A DNA stretch of 64,000 nt from Taeniopygia guttata (Eukaryota; Chordata; Aves; Passeriformes; Estrildidae): assembly GCF_048771995.1 (NCBI RefSeq), contig NC_133026.1:102455001-102519000 (forward strand), read 5' to 3'. Each line of letters starts with the position of its first letter. The first letter of the stretch is position 1. Positions 50,209 through 63,044 of the stretch are shown here, one piece after another. Below the pieces are notes generated by a model that was given only the letters and a program-made list of their open reading frames with translations, was not told the origin of the DNA and searched no databases. A program made the translations under genes and the position numbers.

Positions 50209-51186
50209 CAGTCAGTATTGGAATGGAACCTGAAACACTGCATCTCTTCTACATGTGCACCTGAAGCTAAAATAATTATTTTATGAAATAGCACATGGAT
50301 AAAAAGAAATTAAACCAGCATGACAATGATGTGATCCTGGAATATTTTGTGGTTAGTTCCTCTCACAGTGTTTGATGTGGCATGTTGGAAACTAGCCTGG
50401 TCATCTATAAAATCAAAATTAGAAAACTAATTGTGGGGTTCTTTTATGATGTAATGAATTTTGAAATGTGTATTGGGTAATAATATCCAGTCAACAGAAT
50501 ATCTTTCAATTATAAAGAAGCATGTGGAATTCCAACCTTTATTTTTATCATTTTCTCAATATTTCAGTTTTTGTAATATTTAACCCTCTCTCAAATGCTA
50601 TTTAATTCTTTTATTAAAAAAGGATATTGCATTGTGAACTATTTTTAACTAAAATAGAATAGTATTTGATAGTTAATCTATCATGTCTTCAGTGCCCTGT
50701 TAATAAATGCTATGAAACAGAGACAAGAAATAAGATTTTTTTCTTTGAAACTGGAACAACTTGAGAAAGTTTTTAAATACTTAAGACTGAATGCAGATTT
50801 ACTTACTACACTCCATGCTGAAGAAGCAGGAACTCAGAATTTTAATCAAGAGGGCACAACCAAAACCTGCAGAGAGGAAAACGTGGGCTGTCTGAGGACT
50901 GTTTAGTTTTTAGTACAGCGGGGGTTTGTCCAGTTGTGATTTTTCCCCTCTCCTTAAAGGGACATTTGGGGCCACTTAAACAAGCTTTTGCCTTGAGCAT
51001 TCTGGTGTGGGAATCCAGGGCTTCCCTCTGGCTGCCCTGGCAGGTCTGGGACCCTGGCAGGGGTCAGGAACCCCCCTGGACAGAGCCCCCAGAGACACTG
51101 TCTGTGATCTCTGACCATGGAGAGGAGTTTTCAATCTTACAGGATGAATTACAGGCTCTGAGTGTTTGATATCACTAATAATTAAG

Positions 51187-51589
51187 TGTGACACGAGTGC
51201 AAAAGTAAAATTTTAAGTTTCTAGATTAGGGGTTCAGAGGGGACAAGATGGAGGAAGTTGGGTGTGTCTTGTCCTTTTCCTCCTTCTTCATGCCCTCCAT
51301 GTTTCACTGTAGTGTTCGCATTTTTCTGTTGGTTTAGGCTGGGGACACACTGTTTAACGTAGATGACAGATATTGGCACATTATTGTAAATATAGCACAC
51401 GTAGTTTCTGGTATATAATGTTTGTACCATCCCACTGAGGGGCAGAGCCCCGCACGCTGCCCTGCAGGACAGACCTGCGGCAGGGCAGCAGAACATGTTA
51501 TAGATAAGCAAGAATAAACAGCCTTGAAAACAGCACAGACGAATTATGGCTTCTTTGGCAACGGGGCAGAAAGACAGAGACTTTCTACA
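51187..51589 (+). mobile_element. Solo-like LTR of an endogenous retrovirus (passerine type)
   Basis: A retroviral LTR fossil of about 400 bp on the + strand. It begins TGTGACACGAG and has the motif GACAAGATGGAGGAAGTTGG (51,242), then 'ccctccatgtttcact', 'gttggtttaggct', a TATA-like TATATAATG (51,412-51,420), a GC-rich R-like segment and an AATAAA signal (51,513-51,518). It ends near a CA at 51,588-51,589. This order matches LTRs I recall from songbird genomes, and it shares its architecture with the element at the right edge of the window. No internal retroviral genes are seen on either side, so it is probably a solo LTR. I saw no clear target duplication, so the exact ends are uncertain. 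Class (ERVL- or ERVK-like) is not settled. Age: probably within songbird history. Confidence 0.75.
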
Positions 51590-54057
51590 ATCTCGGAATC
51601 ACCAATACCCACAGATTCCGACAGTCTGGCACTTTGCAGCACTTTGAGACTGATGAGGAAAGATGCAGGTGGGCACCATGGCTGGGCTGAGTGTGACTGC
51701 ACGCCTGAGCCAGCAGCCCTTCCCTCACTGCTTGCATGGGAGCGTTGCCAACCTCTGCCCATACTCAAAGGCACGGTCAGATTGTGAGTGTTGCCCTCGT
51801 GTTGCTCACACGCTGCCTGCCCTTGCGAGGTGGAGAAGATCCCCCACCCAAATCCCCAGGCAGCTCTTGGCTTATTTTCTGCCAGTTGCCTGAAAAGTGT
51901 GGAGCAGGGGCTGGGATCCAGGCCTGAGTCATTGGCAAAGAGCCTGTTGTTGTTTCATCTGTAAAATATTTGGGGTCTGGGCTTTCCAGCTGACACTTGT
52001 GAGCTGAGCGTGGACAAAGTTAATGGGAAACATCTGGTGCCAGGAGGGAGTGGCGAGATGGTACCTTGGCCACGTAAAAATGGGGAGCTGTTGTGGTGGG
52101 GTGCAGGGCTGCCCACGTGTCTGCAGTGCTGGGGAAAGGAGCTGAAGGGGACAGCCGTGGCAGTGGGATGTGGGTGATGAAACCCCCTGGGCATGGGGCA
52201 CCACTGCCAAGCCCTGGAGCCTCCCTGTGTTGGGCTGTGCTGGTTTCATTTGGCTGAGGAAGACAGCCAGAAGTTGTGCGGGGGGCTAAAGTATGTATAC
52301 ATGTGGTTGTTGCTTATGTTGCTTTTTGTTTGTTTGTTTAGGCTTTTGAGACACTGGTGTACTTGGCAACCTCTAAACTTCCCCTACAGGTGTAAACTTG
52401 GTCTCTCAACCTCACAAGAGATGATTGCATTGGAATAGACGTCTGGATTTCTTGTACTATTAAATGCTGTCTTCTGTAGGAAAAGAAAAACCATTTCTTT
52501 ATCTGTTGATTTTTTTTTTTAAATATAACATACCATATTGTTTAATTCATTTTCCATGTTACTTAATTTCACTTGTTTCTTTTTCTAGAAGTGAAGGACA
52601 ATGAAAACAAACATGCTTGTGTCACTTGAGGCTTCTGGGTTTTTTGCAGTGATCTACAGGATTACCATATTTTGCGGATTTTGTGTTTATTAGTTACCTA
52701 TGTAGAAGCTGTGGTTATATTTCAATTTCTAAACAAAAGTCAGAAATACCTGTGTTTTCCTTAAATCCTTTTGTCACTTTAAGCATAATGAAACTTGGGC
52801 CAGATCTAAACTGCTGCTGTACCTTAAAAATATATTTGTAAGACTGCAGACCAAAAAGGCAAGGCAGTATTTTTTTTGTTTTGGTCTGCCATCAACTCAA
52901 ACACTGCACCATGCACAAATGCCCTTTGCATGGTAACCAACACTGCACTTTGAGCTGAGGCTAGAATTGACCACAAAGGTCCTACAGATGGCTTTTGTTG
53001 TCACCTGCAAGGTAACAGGATGGGAGTTTTCACTCATGTTGTTGCTTTTAATCTTCAAGAGGTGAGCTGTGAACCTCTGCTTGTCATGTCCAACACTGCT
53101 GGGATCACAGTGGTGGTGTATCATGGCCAAGGGAGATGGTTTGCTGCTGGCAGGGGAGAGAAGGTCCCAGAGTAGTTGTTCTTTTCCCCCAACATGGCCT
53201 CATGGCACAACTGCACCAGTACTTCATGGCTGGGTCCAGGACAGTATGTGGTAAAACTCTATGGAGGAGGGAAAAAGCTCAGGAAAGCTGGATTTAGCCA
53301 TGAGGGTCAGCAGCAGGCAATGTGGTGGTGGCACCAGGGGAAGCTTGTGAGTCCTGTGGGGTTGCTGCATCCACTAGGTCCCTCTTCTGAGCATAGAAGA
53401 GACTAAAGGAACAAAGCGAATGCCAGATAGTTGCTCTGCACTGCAAAATGGGAAATCTGAGGGTAATGTAGAAGAGAAATGCTTTGCTGTACTTGGAGAA
53501 CTGTTAAAGAGTCTGTGACAGGAATCGAAAAGGAAAGCAAAGCCTTAAGAGCATGAGGTTGGAAAGGTTGTTCTGGTACATGAAAAATGGATTTGGAGCT
53601 TTCTGATCATTCGTGTTGCACTGTTAGAGAAGTGAAATGCTAACACAGAGATGGAATGGAAAAGAGCAGAAATAATTAATGGTTTGAAATAGTGCAGGTC
53701 ATGAAGATGATGTAATTATTCCTAACCTATTTAACCTGAAAGAAAAAGAAAGCTATAAATAAAAGGGTTGGGAGGAGGAGAAAGTGTTTGACCAATAAGA
53801 CAACTTAACTATTTTAGACTTTGTATGTCCAAGTGAAATTATGGAATAAAATAATTTGTCATGTACCTGTTCTTTTTTAAGGTAGAGGTAACAAATATGT
53901 AATGCACCGTGGAAGTAAATAATAAGGGTAGACAGCTGGCATCAGCTAACTGATGTGTTGGGTAGTGTATCTTGAGAGAGAGAGAATGCACTAATACATC
54001 AATTAATTAGACTAAGAGTGCTAAGATTCTTAATTTAGACCAGAGGTATTTTTAAGG
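51590..54057. other. Probable intron sequence, no coding exon seen
   Basis: About 2.5 kb. The patches 51,640-52,260 and 52,880-53,400 are GC-richer, with open frames up to 106 codons on either strand that I do not recognise. They may be worn repeats or unremarkable intron. Confidence 0.5.
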
Positions 54058-54165
54058 TGTGTAGATGTGGCACTTAAGGATGGGTTAAGCAGTGGATTTG
54101 GCAGTGGTAGGTTAACATTTAGACTTGATGGTCTGAAGGTCTTTTCCAACATAAACCATTTTGCA
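54058..54165 (+). mobile_element. CR1 LINE 3' UTR fragment
   Basis: A plus-strand CR1 3' end of about 108 bp. It contains GTAGATGTGGCACTTAAGGA, then 'gcagtggatttggcagtggtaggttaac', 'agacttgatggtctgaaggtcttttccaacataaac', which match the family 3' UTR (GTGGCACTTAGGGA, GGACTTGGCAGTG, GACTTGATGATCTTAAGGTC, TTTTCCAACCTAAA). The final ATTCTATG repeats are eroded. Confidence 0.88.
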
Positions 54166-56854
54166 ATAAGCATTTCAGACTGTGGTGTGATCAGGTCCTG
54201 GCTGTTAATGTTCCTCAGCATGATGGGCACAGCACCTGTGTCACAGTAGATGTATGGTCACCTCTCTTGCACTTTTGTCCCTTTTCCCCACACAAACTTG
54301 AGCCTGCTGGCCTGGGAGCTGGACCCAGCTAGCACCTACAGTTTTGCATTGGTTTTGGTTACCTGACTTGAACTCCTTTCTTGCTCTGCTGGAGATTGAT
54401 GTCTTTGGTAGCTGCACAACCTCTTGAGTCTGTGCCATGGTAGCATGTGACATTGGAAATTTATGAGCCAGAAATAGGCTGCTAAAAGGACATTCTCTTG
54501 AACTGAAGGAAGAGAAATAGGGAAGGCAACTTTAATGTCCTGAGATTGAGAGGATTGGTTTCATGACCTAAACCATTGCTTTTATCATTAAATTCTCTTT
54601 TTAGTTGGGAAAGAGATGTTATCATCCTCCTTCTAAATCTGCCCGTAAGAAATAATAGCAAAAATCATTGTATTGTAGCTCTGTTCTTGTGAGTTTGATA
54701 TTGTGAAGTGTCTTGCTTTTGGTTTCTTCTATGCTGAGAGAGACATAAATCATTCCTGAAAGAAAACTTGCTCTAATTTGTAGACATGAAACTGGTACAA
54801 ATTTGCCTGTTATTGCTGACGTCATTTCTTCTTTGTCTGATCTCTTTCACTTGGCATTAAAATCGTATTACTGTATCTCATTTAAAAATTGCTACAGCTA
54901 ATAGAGAAAACCTTTGCTTTAAGTGTTTTGTTGGCTTGATCTAATCCATGTCCTTAATGTCTGCTCTGGGACTGTATCCAGATCTTCAGTGCTGACAAGT
55001 GCCTTTTAACGTCATTTATTTATTATGGGGAAAACAATTTAAAAGCTTAGTTATTAAAGCCACTTTTTATAGGGGAAAGTAATGAAATTACCTGGTCTGA
55101 AGGTAGAAGTTACACAACTTAATATATAGTTTTAAATAGTATTATAAAACCCAAATACACACCATTAAAATCATTTGAGGTTTATTTGGTTACAAAACCC
55201 AGAGTTTCTACTAAAATGAGACTCTGTAATGCAATGGCCAAAAGTTGCTGCTCTGTCAGCAGTGCAGTTTGCAGGTTACAAGTAATCCAGGTTTTATTAG
55301 TTTGCTATGCCAGACTGCCTGCCCTTGCACTAAGGCCCTTTTGCTTGAAGCCCAAGCAGGTTTGCAGCTATTCTCCATTAAGAAATAGGCATGAGGTTAA
55401 TTGGAGTTATCTGGGGGCTGATTGCTGTGTAAATAGCAATATAAAACTAGATTGAACTGGAATATGCAATAACATTTGTAATGGTTTTATCCTTCTCAAA
55501 TTTCTGCTTTGCTCTGAAGTTATAAGGGTGCAACACATGCCTAAAAGCTTTTGATCCTAGAAAAATGGTATGTGATCTAAATTTGTCAATTAAAACATAC
55601 ATGTTCTTGTATACAAAAAAAAATTATAACTTTTTTTCTTTTTTTTTTTTTTGTTTTTAAGAATGCACAATACAATGTTGAATTAATGTAAGTTTGTTTT
55701 TCTGGATAATTTTGGTTAAGGGAAGAATTGACAGCTAGTCAACTGGTGTGTAAAAGAAAGCGTTGAATTAATGTTGTGAAAGAAGAAAAGTAGTTTCATT
55801 AATTCCAGGAGTGATTTTACTTTTTGTTTGATTTAATGGCTTTCACGCTTTGATTTTCATTAGCATGCAAATATTTCTTCCTTGCTGTGCTCAGTGTTGA
55901 AAAAGATAAAATAAAGCAAAATACAAAGAGAATCTATGAAGACAAATCTTTTTCTTCCAAAGGAAAATGTAAATGTTATCAGTACTAGGAGAAATAATAA
56001 TAAAAAAGTATGCTTCTCAGAAAAGTGCAATAATCAGAGTTTGAATATTTCAAGAACAATTTTGTTGTTACATCAAAATAGCTCAATCAGAGCAGGAAAA
56101 AAATCAGTATTGATAAATGATGATGCCACCAAGTGAGATATTTCAGGCGGTATTGTCACCAAAGTGTATTTATAGAGCTCACAGGAGCTAATCAATTCTG
56201 GACTGCACAGGAGTGGTAACTTTCCTGGTTGGGCTTATTTTACCTGCTGTATTTCAATGTGTTTATTTTTTAATAGAAAAGAAACCATCACTTCTGGGAT
56301 ATTTGGAAATGAGAATTTTGACACCCAATATGAAATACACTACTATTTCTTTTTTCTGGAGGGAGGTGGGATAAAAAAAAGCCTCATTTTATTGTTGAGA
56401 GAAAATAGTCCTTTAACTTTTTTACAAAGGAAATGTGCCTTGAAAAATCTATGGCTGCACTACTTTTCAGATCCGCCTGTTTTATAACTTCATACATATG
56501 TTTCAGTAGGAATTTGATTGCTTCGCATTTAAAATTTACTGTTGCTGATGTTACACTGGTACTACTCTGTATATTAGTAAAATGGCTTGCTACAACATTT
56601 CCAACTTAAAAAAATATAGGTGGGAAAAGCCCTGTTGCTTGAAACCTGCTGGCAAGAAGTTAGGTGAGAGAAGGGTGTGTGCATTAAGAGGAGTTGCAGT
56701 CTGAAAGGGAAGCAGAAGATGCAGAGGCCATCAAGCAAATAAATTAGGCAGTGTTCATGTACATACTCCACATTTGCTTAAGACAGAGTGTTTGAGGGGT
56801 ATCAATGTCAAAAGGCTCTCTTATATGGTTAAGTGACTTTATAATTGTTGGATT
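54166..56854. other. Probable intron sequence, no coding exon seen
   Basis: About 2.7 kb of AT-rich DNA with T-rich runs near 55,630-55,660. No element, exon or RNA gene recognised. Confidence 0.6.
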
Positions 56855-57058
56855 ATAAGGGAAAAATTCTTTACTGTGAAAATGTTGAAGCACTGGAAGA
56901 GGTTGCTCAGAGAAGCCATCAATAGCCCATCCCTGGAAGTGTTCAGGGCCAGATGGGATAAAATTTTGAGCAACCTGGTCTAGTAAAAGGTGTCCCTTCC
57001 CATGGCAGGCAGGGATGATCTTTAAGGTCCCTTCCACCCCAAATCATTCTATGATTCT
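56855..57058 (+). mobile_element. CR1 LINE 3' end with tail
   Basis: A plus-strand CR1 3' fragment of about 200 bp. The blocks 'aaattctttactgtgaaaatg', 'gaagcactggaagaggttgctcagagaagc', 'tccctggaagtgttcagggccag' and 'tctttaaggtcccttccaccc' are typical, and the copy ends with ATTCTATGATTCTCT, the diagnostic CR1 tail repeat. It is better preserved than the other + strand fragments in this half. Confidence 0.95.
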
Positions 57059-59560
57059 CTTTGTCCCAAGCTGTCTTGGAAAAATATTGCTGCTGATAAA
57101 TTCTTATTGATTGAAAAAGGAAAGAAAAATTTTAAACCACCTGTTCTACCATTAGAAAAAGGAAATAATGAGACAGAAATTGGGAACCTTTTTTTGACAA
57201 AAGCAGTCCCTCCTCCCAAAGCACACCTGTAACTCCTTGTTGGGGTTTCCCCTTGAAGTCTTACTATGGTTTTGTCTGACCTGTTTTTTTGTTACAAGAC
57301 TCAGATGTGCTTTTTCCTCCCCACTGCATACAGATGTCTCCTTTGGATCTCCCCTTGCTTCATGATTTAGTGCTACTGACCTCCACTTGCTGATGTCCTT
57401 GGTGCCTCCCCAATGTGTCCAGCCCTTGCTGTCCTTCCATGCCCTCCTGTCATACTATGGGAAGCCCAGGTGCCCCTCACCAAGTTCTGCTGGCTCTGGC
57501 AGGGCTCTGCCCATCATCTCAGCCCTGTGTCACTTGGATGCCACCTCACTGCCAACCTCATCCATTGTACCACACCTTTGCTGGCCTGGCCAGCTGCATG
57601 GGATGCTGTGCTGCCAAGGCTGGTGACTCTCTTTGCACAGACTCACAAGTGGCTGGATGGTTTCCCATTCTTCCCTTGTATCCCACTTTTCCTAATTTAA
57701 ATGCTATGTTCGCATTTACCAGCTCTTTTCATTTCCCTCCTGCTCTGGTTTTTGTGGCTCTCGTAAAGCCTGAAGCAAAATGCTGCAGACCCACTGAAAC
57801 TTTCTCACTGCAATCAGAATGGGAACACAAGGCCCAGGACCCCAGGAGCAGCATTGGAACGCTTGTTTCTGTTTGGATCACTTACCAGGACAAATCTTTT
57901 GAACTGCTTTAAAGTTTTGAAAAATGAGTTTCCCTCTAAAAGCCCTGCATTTTCTTATGGTTATAGGCTGAGAACTGATTTGGAAGTGTCCCAGAAGTGG
58001 AGCTATTTGGCTTGCTGTTGCTACCTAGAGTGGTCACCAAAGACAGCTTTTGTTTTTTAACCTCTACAGAATGTACCCTGCCCGTAACTGATGATTGATG
58101 CCAACCTTAGATATATATATGATGTCTCACAGGGAGAAGAAGATCATTGCAATAAAATTAACATTTTAGTTAATTATGTGTATTTTCCAGATGTTCATAT
58201 TTACTGGAAGAAACTTCAGTTATTTCACTTTAATGCAGTTAGATTTGTTCTTATGTCAGGCACAAATGAATCAGTACTTTTCTGGCTCATAATATTTATT
58301 CTGTAATATTTTTTTATTATATCAAATCTTCTGAACTTTTGAATAGGAATACACATTTCCAGTAGCTTAAGTATTTTTATATTCAATTTTGGACATACAG
58401 CATGTTAAATAAACACATCTTTTATAAATCATGAGGTACTATGTTTTGAACTAGGAATTGTGTTTTGGCCAGCAACATAAAGTTCTACTTGTGGAGTGAA
58501 TGAATGTGTATCACTACTGCTGGTGAAAACATCCTTCCCTTTCAATGCCCCAGGATGTGCTCCCTACACTCCTTCTGGAGATTTTCTTTCTAACCATGGT
58601 TAAATGGCAGCCTGGAGATAGCCCAGGTTTTGATGTCACCACTGAGTGGAATAACACAAATGTCCTGCAGTGTGTGTGGCAGATAGTGCCCAACCACTTT
58701 GACTCTTCAGGATAAATTAACTCTCTCCTCCTCTGGTATCATGGTTTTAGCCTGGAACTCTGCCAGTCCAGCAGGAGAGCATCCTTCTCTCAACTCTTTC
58801 CTACCATCACTGTCTCATATTCATGGTCCAGCTCCTTTTCTCCCTCTCCCTGCAGTACCTCAGCTTTCACTTGGAGTTTCTTCCAGATTGACAATTGATA
58901 AAATGCAGAGTAACCTTCTTATCTTCTATGTTTTAGTCTTCTTTTTACATACTAAACAATTTTTCTTACCTGCTGCCTTCCTCTAGGTTCTCCTTTACCC
59001 CTGGTTCCTGTACAAAATGTAGCCAGAAAAGGACTTTTATTGGCTCTCAAGTTTTCAGACCAGTACCTCAAATTCATAAATGGCTCTTGTGAGCTTTTTA
59101 TCTTTCTTAAGACTCCATTTTGTGGTGACACTAAGAGAAAAGCAGTGATTGCTAATTACAGGCCTGCTGGGTGTCCATGGGCTTCTCCTGCCTGCCCTGC
59201 TGTGTCCCAGGAACCAGCTCTGGCTCCAGTCCTATGCCTCAGTTGCAATAACTGCCTTGAAGCAGCATTTGGGAGGGATGCAACTGCTGTTCCTTTTTAC
59301 AGCGACATGCCTCCTCCTGATAATGAAAGTAATATACCATTAACAGGCTCTTGTAAAGGAGAGAAAAGCATTTTGCAGTTATTAATCAAATCCAAACATC
59401 TTTACTTCCACCAGCAGGAGACTGGGCTTTTATATGGAGAGATCTATTATCCTTTCTTCTATATGGCAGAGAGAGACTTTTTCTGCACAGACTTTGCAGC
59501 TTCTTCCATATGCCTTCTCCAGCTGGGATGGTGTTCTTCGAGTCCAGTGATGATAATAAC

Positions 59561-59591
59561 TATTATTTTATTATTATTATTATTTATTTTT
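59561..59591. repeat. (TTA)n microsatellite
   Basis: About eight TTA-type units with one TTTTA interruption and a T-rich end. Confidence 0.9.
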
Positions 59592-62289
59592 GCTAGAGTT
59601 TTGTGAAAGGTAAATTTCTCTCGCTTTGGGGTAAGTTCTACCTGATATGGAGCTGAGAGATATCCTGTCTTCTTTTGTGGGTCTCAGAAAGTAACAATTC
59701 AACACAACACATTGGTCAGAGCAACAGCAGTTGATAGATAAATACTATTCCAGCACAAATCATTAAAAACAAACCCCCAAACCAAGAAATCCCCCAAAAT
59801 GTACTGTTGGTTTTATAAGTATCCCATCCTCAGAGATCCACAGGATCCTGGGTGATGTCTGTGACCTCTTGCCCACCAGAGAATTTTTTTTCTTAATGAC
59901 AATTGTCTGGGAGGACCACTGGAAGAGATTCCCCCTAGTTGTCTTCCTTCAGCATCTTCCTTGCCTTTTTCTGAGCTGAATATGGAACCAAAAGCAGCTG
60001 TATAAGCTTTTTTTCTTTTTTTAATATTATATGTGAGATGTTACTTCTGCCAAATAAACTGCATTATACCTGTTGAAGCCATTTTGGTTTGTTCTTTTGT
60101 CCTTCAACTTCATGTGGTGTACTAGAGTTAAGTAACTTCTATCAAGCTGGTTTGGAAGTTTCCATGTAAATCTGTGTATACGAAATAATCAAGTTTGATA
60201 GGAGTAGTTCTTCATTATGCTATTTAAGAAATAATACCTTTAGATTCATATGTTTGAAAACTATTAAAGCACAATGCAAAAATAAGTCATTTTCTGATAT
60301 ATCAATTTGTTCACTTACAAGCAGTTTCTATAAGTCTATGTTGAAATGTGTTTTCCCACCTAGCCTACATTGTATCAAGACATATGTTATCAGTTACTAA
60401 GAAGAAATGTAAACAAAACATCAGTTCCCAGAGTAAAAGTCCACTGATATTTTGATTATTAAAGTGTTCCTTCTTTCTTTTTTCCAGAAGTTTTTAAAAG
60501 ACAATGCATGGCAGAGATCAGTGTATCTTATTTGCTCATGAATCCATCCCCCTGCCCCAAATTTATAACACATGTGCACAGAGTTCACCAGACACTTTGG
60601 CAATTGCATTAGCAGAGGTGCTGCTCAGGTTTCTGCATTGCATTTGGCAGTGTCACCCATGGTGGCTGCAGAGGAGAGGGTGAATAGGGTGGCTGGTGGT
60701 CAGTGGCCCTGGATATCATTGCTAAGGGATGGAGGGAGGAATGCTTTAGGAATGCCAAGTGAGTCCCAGGCATTGGTGGCTTTGCAGGGGAAGGAAACTG
60801 CTTTTATTCAACTCTGCAAACACTGCAGAAAGTCCTCGAAGTCTCTGAAGCTCAGTAAGTTGTTCTAAAACTATTTAACTCTTGAGTGTGAATATTTGAT
60901 GTAAACATAGCTTTTCAGCTGAAAAAAAAAAAGGCTTTTTTTTTCTGTGTGCATTTTGTTCCTGAATTAGTTTTCCCATGATCAAGGGGTTTGTGCTCTT
61001 TCCTCATTTAGAAGTATTCCCCTACCCTCTTTGCAAGTGTAAATTGCTCTCCTGTAATGAGATCAATGGACCTTCACTGATTTACAGTAGTAGAGAATAA
61101 TTTGGCTCGTTATGCATTTGATGAAATACGATCTGTGGTTATCTTGGCATGGAGAGATAGTAAAACGTTAAGAACTAATAAAACATGTCATATTCTCCAA
61201 TACTGTGCTCCGTGCATACAAGTGGGGGAAAAGTATCCATGTGTCAGCCCAGATGGAGACTTTTCTCTACTTCCTACTTCTGTTGTGAAACTTTGTTCTG
61301 TCAGTCAGGGTGGGTAGAGGCTCTGGTTCAGTCTTGGGTTCAGAATGTGTCCTGGCAAAATGCAGCCCCTCTTTGCACAGGCAAAATTTGAGGGTTTGAT
61401 TGCCCTTTTTTGTCTAATGGAAACACAAATCCTAATGAAGTCTCTTACACTGATACCAGGATGATGTTAAGGGAGATTGTTTTGAGTGACAATCAGGATT
61501 TAAAATCAAACAAATCACCTCAAAATTGTTTTTTCCTGTAATTTGGCTGAGTAAGTAACCCATAGCTTTTTGACAGCCAGCAGGCTACAGGAGAGGCTCT
61601 CACATTCCTGCAGGTTTGGTGAAGATCCTCAAAAACCTCTACCCCTGTGACAGCTCTGGTGATCAGTTTTTGCTGCTTGGCACTCTTGATCCTTTGGGAA
61701 GAAATTAAATATGCTTTCTTAATTTTACTTTTTCTCCAAAGAAAGTGTGTTGCAGTGGTATTTTCTGTAATATTGATACATGTTCCATCGCTGGTATTGA
61801 GAGTTTTGGAAAGGGAATTGAGAGTATAAGATAAAATTGATTGTGAGATGTGAGGAATGTATTTTAAAAGTACTAATGTGAATTATGCGCGGGTGTTTGT
61901 TTTAAGAGGTGAATAATTTTTGTTTGTCAAGTTTGTGTCTCTCATATTCGCAATGTAGGAATGGGAATATTGCTGAAAACCTAAAGTAAGTTTGAAACAG
62001 CTCTGCTGCTGGCCAGCTGGTTACTTCAAGTTCCTGCGAGTACTTTGTAAAAATACATTGTTTCCTTATATGCAAATGTTTTTACCCTGTATATAACACT
62101 ATAATGACTTAGGTAAAGATCTGGTTTATTTGTGTCTTGCATGTAGAATTCTCTGTACTGACTTTTTGCCCTATACAATACACGTGGCATTTTTACTAAA
62201 CACACTAAGAGGAGTGGGAATAAAATGTCTAAAGGGATCACCTTGAGCTTATAACCTTTATCCTTATAGTGAAAAAATTCAGAGAGCTT

Positions 62290-62331
62290 TGAGTTTTTCA
62301 CAAAAAAAAACTCACCAGTGCCACTGGTGAG
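62290..62331. repeat. Two overlapping perfect inverted repeats
   Basis: TGAGTTTTT (62,290-62,298) pairs with AAAAACTCA (62,306-62,314). CTCACCAGTG (62,311-62,320) pairs with CACTGGTGAG (62,322-62,331) across a single base. The two share positions 62,311-62,314, so only one hairpin could form at a time. Confidence 0.95.
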
Positions 62332-62407
62332 TAGGGTTGAGTTATCTCTGTTTTCAGTAATGGCAGAGCTTTTTAGTAGGTTCGATTTAGTAGGTTGGTT
62401 TGATTTT

Positions 62408-62433
62408 ACAAATCAATCAACAAATTGATTTGT
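62408..62433. repeat. Perfect 10-bp inverted repeat
   Basis: ACAAATCAAT (62,408-62,417) and ATTGATTTGT (62,424-62,433) are exact reverse complements with a 6-base spacer. Confidence 0.95.
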
Positions 62434-62598
62434 TTTGGGTTTTTTGGTGTTTTTTTTTTGGTAGGGTGGAGGAAGGTGTGGGATATGGTTTTGTTTTTGA
62501 TAGAGAACTCTGTGGTGTTTATAAGACTAGAATATTTTACATGCTTAGTGGGTTAGGAAGCACTCAGGAGGACAAAGATGATTTTAGCAAGGTGAAAT

Positions 62599-62622
62599 AA
62601 TTCTCCAGCCTCCTGGAGAATT
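62599..62622. repeat. Perfect 10-bp inverted repeat
   Basis: AATTCTCCAG (62,599-62,608) and CTGGAGAATT (62,613-62,622) are exact reverse complements with a 4-base spacer, CCTC. Confidence 0.95.
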
Positions 62623-63017
62623 GTACCCTGCTCAGGAGGCTTGGATTAAATTTCTATGCTATGCTACTTTAAAATTACTCTTTTCCTCCTCTCACTTAGT
62701 GCTGATGACCTGAAGGGAGTGTTTTGGCTGCTCAGTGAGGCCTCCCTGCTGTGAATCAGAGACATTCTCTGGTGGCAGGAACCACAGATGAAATATCTGT
62801 GAGGACATGGCAGCCCTTGGGGCTGCATGCTGTGGATGCTTTGCTTTGTTTACTCAGAAGCTGCTGTAGAATGGGGCATAGCAGTGCTGGGGTCTGTGCA
62901 GAGAGCTGGTGCCTGGGCTGTGGCTGTACAAACCGCCAGTGCTCCAAATCCAACAGTGACACCTCTGTAAATCACAAACGTTAGCTTCCTTAAATACTCT
63001 GGATTTTCATGATTTCC

Positions 63018-63044
63018 ATGAAGCCATGGATTCCATGGCTTCAT
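63018..63044. repeat. Perfect 12-bp inverted repeat
   Basis: ATGAAGCCATGG (63,018-63,029) and CCATGGCTTCAT (63,033-63,044) are exact reverse complements with a 3-base spacer. Confidence 0.95.

Larger units (their letters stand above)
46486..51186. other. Probable intron sequence, no coding exon seen
   Basis: About 4.7 kb with a long pyrimidine tract (46,914-46,958), a possible small non-coding exon (48,494-48,582) and the palindromic TCTAGA array (50,093-50,208). The interval 50,930-51,130, just before the LTR, is GC-rich. I recognise no gene. Confidence 0.55.

Noticed and set aside
57415-57912. 165-codon open frame on the + strand
   Set aside because: Overlapping frames in two other phases are equally open, and the sequence is Pro/Ser/Cys-rich without a family match, so composition explains it.
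59040-59606. 188-codon open frame on the + strand
   Set aside because: About one frame of this length is expected by chance in the six frames of a 64-kb window. It has no recognisable domain, no clear splice sites, and ends in a low-complexity TTA repeat.
63018-63044. 12-bp inverted repeat as a possible microRNA precursor
   Set aside because: The stem is far shorter than the roughly 22-30 bp a precursor needs and pairing does not extend outward.
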